DNA of 64,000 bases from Saprospiraceae bacterium (GTDB lineage Bacteria; Bacteroidota; Bacteroidia; Chitinophagales; Saprospiraceae), in NCBI GenBank assembly GCA_016710585.1, contig JADJVN010000017.1, positions 45,917 to 109,916 of the forward strand. Direction: 5' to 3'. Shown one piece after another: positions 29,114-38,160 of the stretch (the stretch's first letter is position 1; each line of letters opens with the position of its first letter). The translations under genes were made by a program, and so were the position numbers. A model generated the notes under the pieces. That model was not told where the DNA came from. It made no database searches and saw only the letters and a list, made by a program, of their open reading frames with translations.

Positions 29114-29881
29114 CTAGATATCAAATTTTATTAATTCCTCCTCGCTCCAGTATTGTTTTTGCCAAGCATTGATTTTATCATTGATCAGTTTTTCACAATC
29201 AAGTGTAAGTTGCATTGCATCATTTGAATTCATTGGATCAAAAAAGTGGATCGAAATGCCAGTTCTTAGTTTTGAAAAAGTTCGGATAAATTGAATCAAA
29301 ATATTATCATTCAACCAGAAATCCTTGGATGGTGAATGATATTCCATAGCAAAAGGAACTATGGTTGATTGGGTTTCTACAGCTGATTCAAAAGCGCCTT
29401 TCTTGAAGGTCAAAGTTTTTCTTTCTCTGCTTATAGTTCCTTCTGGAAACAATACTATAGAATATTTTTTTAGTAAAGCATTTACGATACTCTCTCTTGC
29501 ATTTTTTCGACTTCCTTTATCGTCGCGTCTTACGAAAATCACTCCAGACATCTTAGCTCCTGCTCCAATGAGAGGGTAGGATTCAACCTCAGCTTTACTC
29601 ACGGCATAGCCTGAAGTGATGTAAGCAAATATTGCTACAGGATCTACCAAGCTGCGATGATTTCCTACATATAATGTCTGTTCATGTTTATATAGTTGCC
29701 CTGTTTTAAATATTTTAATTCCAAGAATAAATATGGCAACTTTACAGAAAATGGTTCTTAATTTAAAACCAAAATTAACAGTTGTAATTTTAAATATATA
29801 GAGAGGAGCACCAATTCCTACAATGATAATAATCCAGATGATCATCAAGATCATTCGAATGATAGATAACAAATAACCCAT
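29114..29881 (-). CDS. plsC: 1-acyl-sn-glycerol-3-phosphate acyltransferase (PlsC family)
   Basis: Transfers an acyl chain to lysophosphatidic acid in phospholipid synthesis. An N-terminal hydrophobic segment (residues 4-35) anchors it to the membrane; motif I is GNHRSLVDP, motif III VLFPEGTISRE, followed by FKKGAFE and IVPFAMEYHSP. The length of 255 is normal for the family. It lies 5 bp downstream of the small lipoprotein gene on the same strand. Its last codons recur out of context at 25168-25215. Confidence 0.9.
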   Translation of the reverse strand: MGYLLSIIRMILMIIWIIIIVGIGAPLYIFKITTVNFGFKLRTIFCKVAIFILGIKIFKTGQLYKHEQTLYVGNHRSLVDPVAIFAYITSGYAVSKAEVESYPLIGAGAKMSGVIFVRRDDKGSRKNARESIVNALLKKYSIVLFPEGTISRERKTLTFKKGAFESAVETQSTIVPFAMEYHSPSKDFWLNDNILIQFIRTFSKLRTGISIHFFDPMNSNDAMQLTLDCEKLINDKINAWQKQYWSEEELIKFDI

Positions 29882-29886
29882 GAATT

Positions 29887-30318
29887 TTATTTTGGTATAT
29901 AAGTGATTTCAAAGTTATTTCCCAATACATTGGAAAATACTTTAAAACTATCTTTAGTGATAAATTGTATTTTAGCCTCTGTCGTGAGTGGAATTCCTGA
30001 ATAAAATAATGTCGCTTTGATTACAGAATCCTGATTGGTCAGCGCCCATGTTCCATTCAATTCATTTTGTTGGGGACCCCATGAACAAAGCAACGGTGAT
30101 AAAGTCGATTTGTAACTAAAATCAGGAAAATAGAAAATGATGTCATCTCTATCACAATCATTTATATCTACTTTTCCATTTTTTATGATATTCTTATACT
30201 TCCATGGATTGGATACCAATATTGAGGATACAGAGAGTGGTTCTATCCTTTGGTTTTCTTTGATACAAGAATGGTGCAAGATTGCAATGATAAATATAAA
30301 AACTAGCTTGAATTTCAT
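29887..30318 (-). CDS. Lipoprotein, lipocalin-like hypothetical
   Basis: A 143-residue predicted lipoprotein: a hydrophobic N-terminus ending in HHSC with Cys18 as lipidation site. Short beta strands, a GTWALTNQDSVI segment and alternating polar residues suggest a lipocalin-like barrel as in many Bacteroidota lipoproteins; I do not recognise a named family. It sits between the YyaL-like gene and plsC on the same strand with 5-6 bp spacers, so it is probably in that operon. Confidence 0.65.
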   Translation of the reverse strand: MKFKLVFIFIIAILHHSCIKENQRIEPLSVSSILVSNPWKYKNIIKNGKVDINDCDRDDIIFYFPDFSYKSTLSPLLCSWGPQQNELNGTWALTNQDSVIKATLFYSGIPLTTEAKIQFITKDSFKVFSNVLGNNFEITYIPK

Positions 30319-30324
30319 TTTGAT

Positions 30325-32424
30325 TTATTGAATAAGTGGAATAGCTTTTGCAACTTCTTGGACTGGCAATTTACATACTTTGTTTCTGCAAACATATATA
30401 TAAGTTTCGCCTTCTTGAAGTTTTTCTTTCAACAATTCTAGCGTCCCTTCATTGTTACCTCCAAGTAATATCATATGCGGAATATAATACTGTGCAAGTT
30501 CATTTCGTTTATCGTTTGACTTGTCTCCGACGATTGCGACTTCATACATTGGCTTTGAATATTCTTGATATATTCTGAGCCAATTGGTATAAAATGACGG
30601 TCCATTTTTTATTTTGTCATTGAAAATAATATTGAGCATATTCTGAGAGCGATTGATCATATCGGGCTCGTCAAAATACAGACCTAATTTATGTAAGTTG
30701 TCACAAATAACAGAGTTACTGCTAGGGATAACTTGATCATCAATTTCAATTTTTCTCACGCCAACATTGGATGATTTTGAATCATTGTAATAAAATAGAG
30801 AGTTGTCACTATGGCTGTAATTCTCAAGGACGTGATGCATTAATTGGTTTGCAATATTCAACCATTTTTCATCAAAGCTCAATTCATATAATCGAATGAA
30901 TGCATCAATTACAAATGCGTAATCATCCAAGAAAGCTAATGCTGAAGTTTTTTCTTGATTGATCGTTCTGTATAATTGTGTGCTATCTTTTAATAAGTTT
31001 TTTAATATGAATTCACCACTTTTAAGTGCTTTGGATTTATAATCTTCAGAAGACAAAGCCATTGCCGCATCTGCATATGCTCTGGTCATCATCGCATTCC
31101 AAGAACAAATTATCTTTTTATCTAAATTAGGTTTTTTTCGATTTGATTTTGCGGCTAGAAGTTTTTGTTGAATGGAAGCAAGTTGATTGTCGAATTCGTT
31201 TTCAGTGATTTTATTATCCTTTAAAAATTGATTCTTATCTACTGCTTGTGCCAATACATTTTTTCCATGTTCCCAGTTGCCTTCTTTTGTAAATCCGTAA
31301 AATGATATAGCAAGATTTAACTCCTTTTGGTCTTGCAATGCGTTTTTAATTTCATCCAATGTCCAAACATAATATTTTCCTTCCTCATGCTCAGAATCTG
31401 CATCAAAAGATGCATAGAAGCCACCTTCTGTAGAAGTCATTTCCTTGTTGATGAAGTTTAAAGTTTTGTCAATTATTTTTTTATAATATGGCTTTTTTGT
31501 TTTTTGATAAATAAATGAATACATACTAATCAACTGCGCATTATCATATAGCATTTTTTCAAAATGTGGTACTTTCCATAACGGGTCAGTTGAATACCTT
31601 GCAAATCCACCTTCTAGTTGATCTTGCATGCCTCCATTTGAAATTTTGCTGAGAGTAGTTTCTACAAATTGAATTAATTTTGGATTGTTTTGGCGCGTTC
31701 CTATTTCCAAACAAGCTCTCAATAAGCTTGGTAGGGGAAACTTGATATCTGTTTTTTTTCCACCATTGACATAATCCAGTTCTGTGTTGATTATTTCAAT
31801 TTGTTTTAATAAAATATCATCTTTAAATTCAGATTTTCCAGATTTTGAATCAGAGAAAAATTCTTCACCACGATAAAAATTTCGGGTCATTTTTTCTACT
31901 TCATTTGGATCTTCATCATAATTTGATTGAATAGATTTTAAAGCATTGAGCCATTCTTCTTTAGATAAATAAGTCGTGACCCACACTGTTTTGCCTTCGG
32001 AATTTGTAATCGCATTTAATGGCCAACCACAAGCCCCAGGATTTGCCTTTTGGCAATCAGACATATATACATTGTCTATATCGGGTCTTTCCTCTCTATC
32101 TACTTTTATACAAACAAAATGTTCATTCATAAAACGACTGACCGCAGTATCAGAAAATGATTCTTTCTCCATCACATGACACCAATGGCAAGAAGAATAT
32201 CCGATGCTTATGATCATTAACTTGTTTTCTTTTTTTGCTTTTTCAAGTGCCGCATCAGACCATGGATACCAATCTACAGGATTATGCGCATGTTGTAATA
32301 AATAGGCAGAGCTTTCATTGATTAAATGGTTTCCTGAAATTGGAGCTTTATTTTCAGTTTTAGTTTTACAAGAAAAAATAGTTAGTGCGATGAGTATTAG
32401 ACAAATATTTACCTTATGAATCAT
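30325..32424 (-). CDS. DUF255 (YyaL/SPATA20-like) thioredoxin-domain protein, lipoprotein form
   Basis: A 699-residue protein of the YyaL/spermatogenesis-associated protein 20 family. After a lipoprotein signal (Cys19 in IFSCK) comes the signature NESSAYLLQHAHNPVDWYPW, the thioredoxin-like SSCHWCHVM with Cys-x-x-Cys near residue 79, and KVDREERPDIDNVYM. The rest is an alpha/alpha-toroid similar to N-acylglucosamine 2-epimerases, with GGFARYSTDPLWKVPHFEK. The reaction is unknown. The lipid anchor suggests a place in the envelope. The start overlaps the end of the upstream TPR gene by 4 bp. Confidence 0.88.
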   Translation of the reverse strand: MIHKVNICLILIALTIFSCKTKTENKAPISGNHLINESSAYLLQHAHNPVDWYPWSDAALEKAKKENKLMIISIGYSSCHWCHVMEKESFSDTAVSRFMNEHFVCIKVDREERPDIDNVYMSDCQKANPGACGWPLNAITNSEGKTVWVTTYLSKEEWLNALKSIQSNYDEDPNEVEKMTRNFYRGEEFFSDSKSGKSEFKDDILLKQIEIINTELDYVNGGKKTDIKFPLPSLLRACLEIGTRQNNPKLIQFVETTLSKISNGGMQDQLEGGFARYSTDPLWKVPHFEKMLYDNAQLISMYSFIYQKTKKPYYKKIIDKTLNFINKEMTSTEGGFYASFDADSEHEEGKYYVWTLDEIKNALQDQKELNLAISFYGFTKEGNWEHGKNVLAQAVDKNQFLKDNKITENEFDNQLASIQQKLLAAKSNRKKPNLDKKIICSWNAMMTRAYADAAMALSSEDYKSKALKSGEFILKNLLKDSTQLYRTINQEKTSALAFLDDYAFVIDAFIRLYELSFDEKWLNIANQLMHHVLENYSHSDNSLFYYNDSKSSNVGVRKIEIDDQVIPSSNSVICDNLHKLGLYFDEPDMINRSQNMLNIIFNDKIKNGPSFYTNWLRIYQEYSKPMYEVAIVGDKSNDKRNELAQYYIPHMILLGGNNEGTLELLKEKLQEGETYIYVCRNKVCKLPVQEVAKAIPLIQ

Positions 32425-34292
32425 TTTAATTTTTTGATAAGTTCGTTATAATACAGCGCGCTATCAATTTTGTTTAGATCATCTCGATATATTTTTATTA
32501 ATTGACTTATAGGCTCTTCTCTTTTATTATTAATGGCATGTGCATTTTGATTTGATTGGACTGCTTCTGGGATTTGCTTGTTTCCTCTATAAGCCAGGCC
32601 TAGATTATATTCAATATCGTAACTTTGGGGAGCAATTTTTTTGGCATATTCAAGTATTTTGATTGCTTCAATAAAGTTGTTTGCTTTTAATTCTATAATT
32701 GATTGACTTATTAATGCTGGATAATAAGTACTGTCTTGTTTAAAAGAATTTATATATGCATTTCGCTCTTCTTGAATAAGATTTTTCTCTCTATAAGCCC
32801 AACCCAAAAAATGATATGCTGTAGTAAATTTTGGATATATTGATATGGCTTTGTTGTAATAGAGAATGCTCGAGTCTATTAGACTATTTTTAAGAATAGG
32901 GTTTTCATTTTTCTTAGCATCATTGTAAAATTGTTTTCCATAAAACATGTTTGTTCGGGCACTGTTTGGTGCAGATTTTATACCGCTTTGAAATAGGCTT
33001 TTGTCATTTTTCCAAACTTTTGTTCTTGAATAACTTTGATAAGTAAATAAAATTAAAAAGAGCGTCGATAAAACTATGAGAATGTTTTTATTATGATTGA
33101 ATGCAATTAAAGAAGAGTCTAGTGTTGATATGAGTGCAATGATAATCCCAGCAATGGGTGTGAACAGAAATCGTTCGGCCATAGTTGCCCCTGTTAAAAA
33201 TAATATATTTGATACGATACTAATGGTTATAAAAAACCATAACACCCCGATTAAAGCCCAACTGTTTTTATTTCTGTAGATAAACGAAATTAGCAACATT
33301 AGAATTATTATCATTAACGCAATAATAAAACCAAATGACCCGAAGGATTGCAATGGAATTTGATTGTAAGAGTAATCATAACTCAGTGACACTGGGAATA
33401 GTATTAATAATATATATTTAAATAGAATATAGAAAGCAGTAGGAATTCTAGCAAATTGATTTGGAGCCTCTAACATACTGTTTTCAAGTAATGTTAATTT
33501 TTCTGTGCCACTCAAATCTATAAAACTTCGCAATGAGAAGTATACAATTATGCAAATAAAAAATGGTATAGATTTGTATAAGATATTTTTTAAACTTTCT
33601 TTATTGTAAAAATAATCAATCAACGGCGCCAGTACAATAAAACTTACTCCAATTTCTTTGCTAAGCAAAGCGATCATGAATCCAATTGCTGAAAATATGG
33701 TCCACTTTGTGACCCTCGATGTTGAGTCATTTTTGAAATACGAGATCAACATAATCATCAAGCCTAAAAATGCAAGGATCTCGTCTCTACTTTTAATATT
33801 GGCTACCACTTCTGTGTGGATCGGATGGCATGTAAAAATTAAAGCTATAAGCAAGGCAGAGGTTTCTTGAAATTTGAGTAGTCTCAAAAAATAATAAAAT
33901 GCCATGCAGCAAAAGATATAGAAAAGGATATTAAAATTGTGGTGTGTCGAAGATTTATAGCCAAAAATAGAGCCTTCAATAGCATAACTAGCTAGAGGAA
34001 GCGGTCTGTATATTGGATCATTCTCATTGGTATATCCATGCATATAGCTGTGTGAAAATATATCACTTATTCCCAAAAACCCTTTTTGTACATAGCTATT
34101 GCCTGTGGTGACTAATATATCATCGCCTGTATAGTCAAATTTTGAAGTTTGACTATAAATAATGAATATGAAAATTGGAATAAGCAATACATACAGTTTT
34201 TTGATTGAAAAATCACTTGTTTGTGAAGTTTTTACCAATGTCGCTTTTTCTTGTTTGATTGAAGTTTTTGATTTTGAAGACATAGATCTCAA
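32421..34292 (-). CDS. TPR-containing multi-pass membrane protein (TMTC/GT-C-like)
   Basis: An intact paralogue of the gene at 17991-19888, 623 residues. A Ser/Lys-rich cytoplasmic N-terminus is followed by a first helix, the luminal loop KFDYTGDDILVTTGNSY with an acidic pair, about ten further hydrophobic helices, and a C-terminal array of TPRs (TTAYHFLGWAYREKNLIQEE, then IEYNLGLAYRGNKQIPEAVQ). HPIHTEVVANIKSRDE in the second loop matches HPLKVESVAWITERKD in the paralogue; this is the TMTC-family loop. A protein O-glycosyltransferase is the likely role. It overlaps the DUF255 gene by 4 bp. Confidence 0.8.
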   Translation of the reverse strand: MRSMSSKSKTSIKQEKATLVKTSQTSDFSIKKLYVLLIPIFIFIIYSQTSKFDYTGDDILVTTGNSYVQKGFLGISDIFSHSYMHGYTNENDPIYRPLPLASYAIEGSIFGYKSSTHHNFNILFYIFCCMAFYYFLRLLKFQETSALLIALIFTCHPIHTEVVANIKSRDEILAFLGLMIMLISYFKNDSTSRVTKWTIFSAIGFMIALLSKEIGVSFIVLAPLIDYFYNKESLKNILYKSIPFFICIIVYFSLRSFIDLSGTEKLTLLENSMLEAPNQFARIPTAFYILFKYILLILFPVSLSYDYSYNQIPLQSFGSFGFIIALMIIILMLLISFIYRNKNSWALIGVLWFFITISIVSNILFLTGATMAERFLFTPIAGIIIALISTLDSSLIAFNHNKNILIVLSTLFLILFTYQSYSRTKVWKNDKSLFQSGIKSAPNSARTNMFYGKQFYNDAKKNENPILKNSLIDSSILYYNKAISIYPKFTTAYHFLGWAYREKNLIQEERNAYINSFKQDSTYYPALISQSIIELKANNFIEAIKILEYAKKIAPQSYDIEYNLGLAYRGNKQIPEAVQSNQNAHAINNKREEPISQLIKIYRDDLNKIDSALYYNELIKKLK

Positions 34293-34527
34293 AATTAAAT
34301 TTACATCAAATGTAAAAAGAATATATATAAGTTTTATTTTTATTTCATTATTGTTTCTAAATTAAGCTATTATGACAATTATAAGCCAATGAATTAGAGT
34401 ATTTAAATCTTAAATTTGAGACAGTTGGCGTGGTTTTAATAGGGCTTGTGATGCTTATAAACTATTGAATTTCAGTGTGAAATAAAAAAGCTTTGCAGAT
34501 ATTGATTTAAGTTATATATAATTATTG

Positions 34528-34535
34528 TAAATTTG
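34528..34535 (+). promoter_or_regulatory. Bacteroidota -7 box (TAAATTTG) before the 34545 gene
   Basis: TAAATTTG matches TAnnTTTG and ends 9 bp before the ATG at 34545, which would give a leader of only a few bases. No convincing -33 box is seen at standard spacing. Confidence 0.3.
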
Positions 34536-34544
34536 TTTTAAAAT

Positions 34545-36563
34545 ATGACCAAGACTATGCATACAATGAAAATAAAAAGCTTATTAGCTAGCTTAGTATT
34601 TTGTTATTTTAGTATTAGCCCAGTATTTGCATGGCAATTTATTTGTCCTGGAGATATTACGCTTCCTTGTGATGCTGATCTTCACGATTTGAACTTGTAT
34701 GGCAAATCATATACAGAACATAATGGGTATAAATCTTGGTTGCATGATTGTAAGGTCGTCTATAATTTAAATGACTGTGGGGTAGGCACGATCACTAGGA
34801 CATGGGGTGTCGAAGATACTTTGTGGCGATGGGTGACATGTAGTCAAGTGATTACTTTGACCAATGTAAATGTATTCACTCCCAAAGATATTTATTGGCC
34901 TGATCATCTTACCATAGAATCTTGCGATCCAGATGCAGATTTTAAAAATCTTGCAAAACCATATGATCATCCTTATTTTACTAAAAAAGTTTGCACAAGA
35001 CCTATGTATACATATAGTGATTCTTGGTTTCAAGTAGATTCTGGTTGTAGAAAATTATTGAGAGAGTGGAAGCTAATTGATTGGTGTACCTATGATCCCT
35101 TCTCACCTGCACCTAGAGGTATATTTACTTATACGCAGATCATAAAGTTGATCACCAATGATCCTACCATACATTTGGTTGTTAAGAAAGATACAACTGT
35201 TTTCGCCACTACTGATTGTAAAGGAGTATATCTTAAATATGATTCGGCAAAGATAGAGAGCCAATGTAGAGTGCCGCACAGAATTATTAATACATCTCAA
35301 TATTCTGATAAAAAAGAAGCAGATATCAGTGGGTATTATCCAATAGGAATGCATAAAGTAGAGCTCATTGCAGAATACGCTTGTGGGAAAGAGATTAAAT
35401 GTATAGTAACAATAAATGTAGTACAAAAGATACCACCTGTTCCTTATTGTCTCGATGGTGCTATAATAGACCTTATGCCTATCGATACAGACGGGGATGG
35501 CAAAGCAGATGAAGGAATGATAGAGGTAAATGCGAGAGATTTGGATAAGTCCAGTTACCACCCTTGCCCTGGAAGAAAGTTGAAATTTTCTTTTTCTTCT
35601 GATACCAGCCAGAAGTCTAAGATTTATACTTGTGATGATGTTGGTGAAAACCAAGTAGAAATCTGGATCACAGATGATTTGGGGAATCAATCTTTCTGCA
35701 AGACTAAAATTGAAATCCAGAGAAACATGATAGACAGTATGGATTGTGGGAAGACCACCGTCATAGATAATCATGTTGATTTGAGTCTAAAGATGAAAGA
35801 TCAATTTGGTAAAATGGAAAAAATGCCTCGTGTTTTTTTAATGGAAAATTCCACCAATCAAAAAATGGTTTGCACTTCAAATAGTACAAAACAAGAATTA
35901 ATTTTTGAGAACTTGAAAAAAACAGAAAATTATTCAATCGATCTCAGTGAATGTGAATTTGATTTTAATAATCTAGATATAAGAGATGTAAGTGCAATGA
36001 AGAATATATTAGCTGGTAAGAGTGTAGATCCAATATTATTATTGGCTGCGGATATGAATCTTGATAACCGTGTAGATAAATCAGATCTAGATATTTTGTC
36101 TAATTTAATTTTAAGTAAAAATAAAACTAGTAATGACTTATGGCAATTGATTCCATCGGATATTATTTTTACTAATCCATCTAATCCTTGGCTCGATTTA
36201 AATAGTTCCTATAAAAATATTCATCTTATTGGAAATGAAACAAGATCATATTATTTGATACAAAAAGGAAACATAGATCCTAAGTTCCATTTGCCTTCAG
36301 TTAATGATGATTTTGTTGAAGTTGATGTAAATCCTAGCCCTGGATATGAAGTAAGTATTGTGCAAAATAGAATTTCAATCAATTCAAAAAATGAAATTGA
36401 ACAGTTTAATTTCGAACTGATTGATCTCTGTGGTAAGAAGTTAATAAAATCAATTTGTACTGGAAATTGCGAAATTGAAATTCCAAAAGTTCAAGAAGGT
36501 GTTTATCTTTATAGAATCACAGGAACTACTCAAATTGATGGTAAGATATTTTTATTAAACTAA
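34545..36563 (+). CDS. Secreted protein with dockerin-like region and T9SS sorting domain
   Basis: A 672-residue exported protein. The signal peptide ends at FAW; Met8 is an equally possible start. The N-terminal 400 residues are Cys-rich with repeated TWGVEDTLWRWVTC and REWKLIDWCTYDP patterns, seen in large adhesin-like secreted proteins of Saprospiria. PIDTDGDGKADEG looks like a Ca2+-binding loop. DIRDVSAMKNILAGK followed by AADMNLDNRVDKSDLD is a dockerin-type calcium repeat pair near residues 480-520. The C-terminus (QFNFELIDLCGKKL, then VQEGVYLYRITG) is a T9SS domain. Probably surface adhesion or matrix; no enzyme motif seen. Confidence 0.75.
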   Translation: MTKTMHTMKIKSLLASLVFCYFSISPVFAWQFICPGDITLPCDADLHDLNLYGKSYTEHNGYKSWLHDCKVVYNLNDCGVGTITRTWGVEDTLWRWVTCSQVITLTNVNVFTPKDIYWPDHLTIESCDPDADFKNLAKPYDHPYFTKKVCTRPMYTYSDSWFQVDSGCRKLLREWKLIDWCTYDPFSPAPRGIFTYTQIIKLITNDPTIHLVVKKDTTVFATTDCKGVYLKYDSAKIESQCRVPHRIINTSQYSDKKEADISGYYPIGMHKVELIAEYACGKEIKCIVTINVVQKIPPVPYCLDGAIIDLMPIDTDGDGKADEGMIEVNARDLDKSSYHPCPGRKLKFSFSSDTSQKSKIYTCDDVGENQVEIWITDDLGNQSFCKTKIEIQRNMIDSMDCGKTTVIDNHVDLSLKMKDQFGKMEKMPRVFLMENSTNQKMVCTSNSTKQELIFENLKKTENYSIDLSECEFDFNNLDIRDVSAMKNILAGKSVDPILLLAADMNLDNRVDKSDLDILSNLILSKNKTSNDLWQLIPSDIIFTNPSNPWLDLNSSYKNIHLIGNETRSYYLIQKGNIDPKFHLPSVNDDFVEVDVNPSPGYEVSIVQNRISINSKNEIEQFNFELIDLCGKKLIKSICTGNCEIEIPKVQEGVYLYRITGTTQIDGKIFLLN

Positions 36564-36630
36564 TTCTGAATTTTAACTGAATATCAGTAATAGAGTTAAT
36601 TATCCAAAGGATTATAAAATTCAAATCATA

Positions 36631-37116
36631 TTGAAATTAATATCAAGTTTAATCGTGATTCTTTTGGTCGTTTTTTGGAGTTGTTCAAAATCAAACGATT
36701 CTGAATCAGTGCCAAAAATAACTTATTCTGGGGTCACAAAAACCAGTTTAATCCAAGGCGCTTTAAATGAAGATTCATTGTGGTTGAATTTTGAATTGGA
36801 AGACAGTGATGGTGATATAGGATTTGGAAGCAATAGTGTGAATCGAGATATAATAGTTCGGGATTTGAGGACAGGATTGATCATGGATGAATTTAAGATT
36901 CCTGATCTTCCTAGCACTGATGGACAAAAAATAACAGCAAAGATTAGTGTTTTAATTTTTACCACATGTTGTATTTTTCCAAATAATATTCCACCATGTT
37001 CAGCGCCACCAGAATTCCCAACTGATACAATTAATTTTGAAATAAAAGTTGTAGATAAAAAAGGACACAATAGCAATCTAATCGTTTCAGAAGCTATCGT
37101 TTTAAGATGTATTTAA
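36631..37116 (+). CDS. Lipoprotein, hypothetical
   Basis: A 161-residue predicted lipoprotein with a TTG start; the N-terminus ILLVVFWSCSKSND has Cys18 as lipidation site. The central LEDSDGDIGFGSN resembles the acidic motif of a Bacteroidota lipoprotein family of unknown function often found near other secreted proteins. Several later cysteines (TTCCIFPN and PPCSAP) may form disulfides. It follows the secreted dockerin-like gene by 67 bp on the same strand. Confidence 0.6.
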   Translation: MKLISSLIVILLVVFWSCSKSNDSESVPKITYSGVTKTSLIQGALNEDSLWLNFELEDSDGDIGFGSNSVNRDIIVRDLRTGLIMDEFKIPDLPSTDGQKITAKISVLIFTTCCIFPNNIPPCSAPPEFPTDTINFEIKVVDKKGHNSNLIVSEAIVLRCI

Positions 37117-37260
37117 AAAATATCTTAAATACTTAGGGTCTGCTCAAAAAGTAAGTTAGATCTTTTTCAACAGCATAGTAATATAAATTCGTTAAGAATT
37201 GGCGAAACCGTGGAGCCAATTTAGAATTTATATTACGGTTTAATAACAAAAATCCTTTGA

Positions 37261-37336
37261 ATGAATGAGTGGTGCGAAGCAATCAGTGAACGATTTCACT
37301 CGATAACGAAAGAACTGTCAATCCTTTGGACAGCTT
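37261..37336. repeat. Nested repeat unit A inside the MITE copy
   Basis: About 75 bp absent from the second MITE copy. It shares TCACTCGATAA, AGAACTG and CAGCTT with unit B (37367-37439) in the same order and orientation. Its 3' end forms a hairpin CTGTC/GACAG. Confidence 0.5.
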
Positions 37337-37366
37337 GTGCCCTTTCTTTTGGTTCGTTTTCTTTGG

Positions 37367-37439
37367 ATGAACGACTGGCTATCGAAGTGATACAAAATCA
37401 CTCGATAAGGAGAGAACTGACTTATCCCTAAGTCAGCTT
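37367..37439. repeat. Nested repeat unit B inside the MITE copy
   Basis: About 73 bp absent from the second MITE copy. It parallels unit A, but the terminal hairpin has a different sequence, CTGACTTA/TAAGTCAG, a perfect 8-bp stem with a three-base loop. The element splits the Bacteroidota-type motif CCCTTTCTTTTGG...CAAAGAAAATG. Confidence 0.5.
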
Positions 37440-37618
37440 CAAAGAAAATGAACGTAAGTGCCTTAAAAAAACTACTCTTGCAAATCTTAGAATTGTGATT
37501 AATCAAAAGAAGTGCACGATTTTTTGATTATTATAATTAGAAATCTTGCATATAAAAATATAGAATCTAATATAAAAGACTCATTCATAATGCGAATATA
37601 GTTTTTGAGAAGACCTAC

Positions 37619-37891
37619 TTAATTACTCATTCTTCCAATCATACAACTAGCGTAACTTTTAAGTTGAAGCAGAAGACCATTTTCTTCTGTAGCTTCTGGG
37701 TAGCCCAATGAATATAGTTTCTCTGCAAAAACTGATCTTGCTATCTCACCATCAAAATTGATATTAACAGAATCTTCTTCATGATTGACCGCAACATCAG
37801 ATACGCCTTCTATTTTTTTGAGACTATTTACTATTGTGTTTTCACAGCCGCTGCATTTTAAATTTGCTATTATAAATTTTTCAGATTTCAT
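37619..37891 (-). CDS. Heavy-metal-associated (HMA) domain protein, CopZ-like
   Basis: A 90-residue protein with one ferredoxin-like HMA domain. The metal-binding motif NLKCSGCENT has Cys13 and Cys16; the loop before it is NLK instead of the usual GMTC, which may alter the metal. EGVSDVAVNHEEDSVNI is the second strand pair of the fold. The last 20 residues add CMIGRM with a third cysteine. It could be a small copper chaperone or a redox-active carrier. It stands alone; a MITE-like element abuts its stop codon. Confidence 0.8.
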   Translation of the reverse strand: MKSEKFIIANLKCSGCENTIVNSLKKIEGVSDVAVNHEEDSVNINFDGEIARSVFAEKLYSLGYPEATEENGLLLQLKSYASCMIGRMSN

Positions 37892-38160
37892 TGTTTAAGA
37901 TTTTACTGTTTTGTATATAGTGTCTATTGATATATTTTAGATAACATTTATTTTACTATGAAAGTTCAGTATTTTATAATGGGAATCAATTAGTTTGTTG
38001 AATGATGTGCTCAAAGTGATTTGATTTTTAGCTCCAGCATTTCACATAGATTTTAGAAAATTTTATTTTTTTTCCATTAGTTTTAGAAAATCAATGTATA
38101 TTTATCTTTAATTTACTGAACGAATCTAAATATTGTCAAATATCTATTAAAATTTAAATC

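Larger units (their letters stand above)
37136..37615. mobile_element. MITE-like element, copy 1 (480 bp) with TIRs and TACTTA duplication
   Basis: It begins GGGTCTGCTCAAAAA and ends TTTTTGAGAAGACC, which are inverted copies (13 of 14 bases from the second G). The flanks carry the same six bases, TACTTA, at 37130-37135 and 37616-37621, as a target-site duplication; the right one includes the stop codon of the HMA gene. Inside is a long hairpin: GTAATATAAATTC (37178-37190) against GAATTTATATTAC (37224-37236), with ATTGGC/GCCAAT as inner stem. No transposase is encoded. A shorter copy lies at 40091-40436. Two extra units of about 75 bp are nested inside this copy. Confidence 0.75.

Noticed and set aside
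35103..35774. A 223-codon open frame on the minus strand inside the dockerin-like T9SS gene
   Set aside because: It lies fully antisense to a gene with signal peptide and sorting domain and shows no family features; open by composition only.
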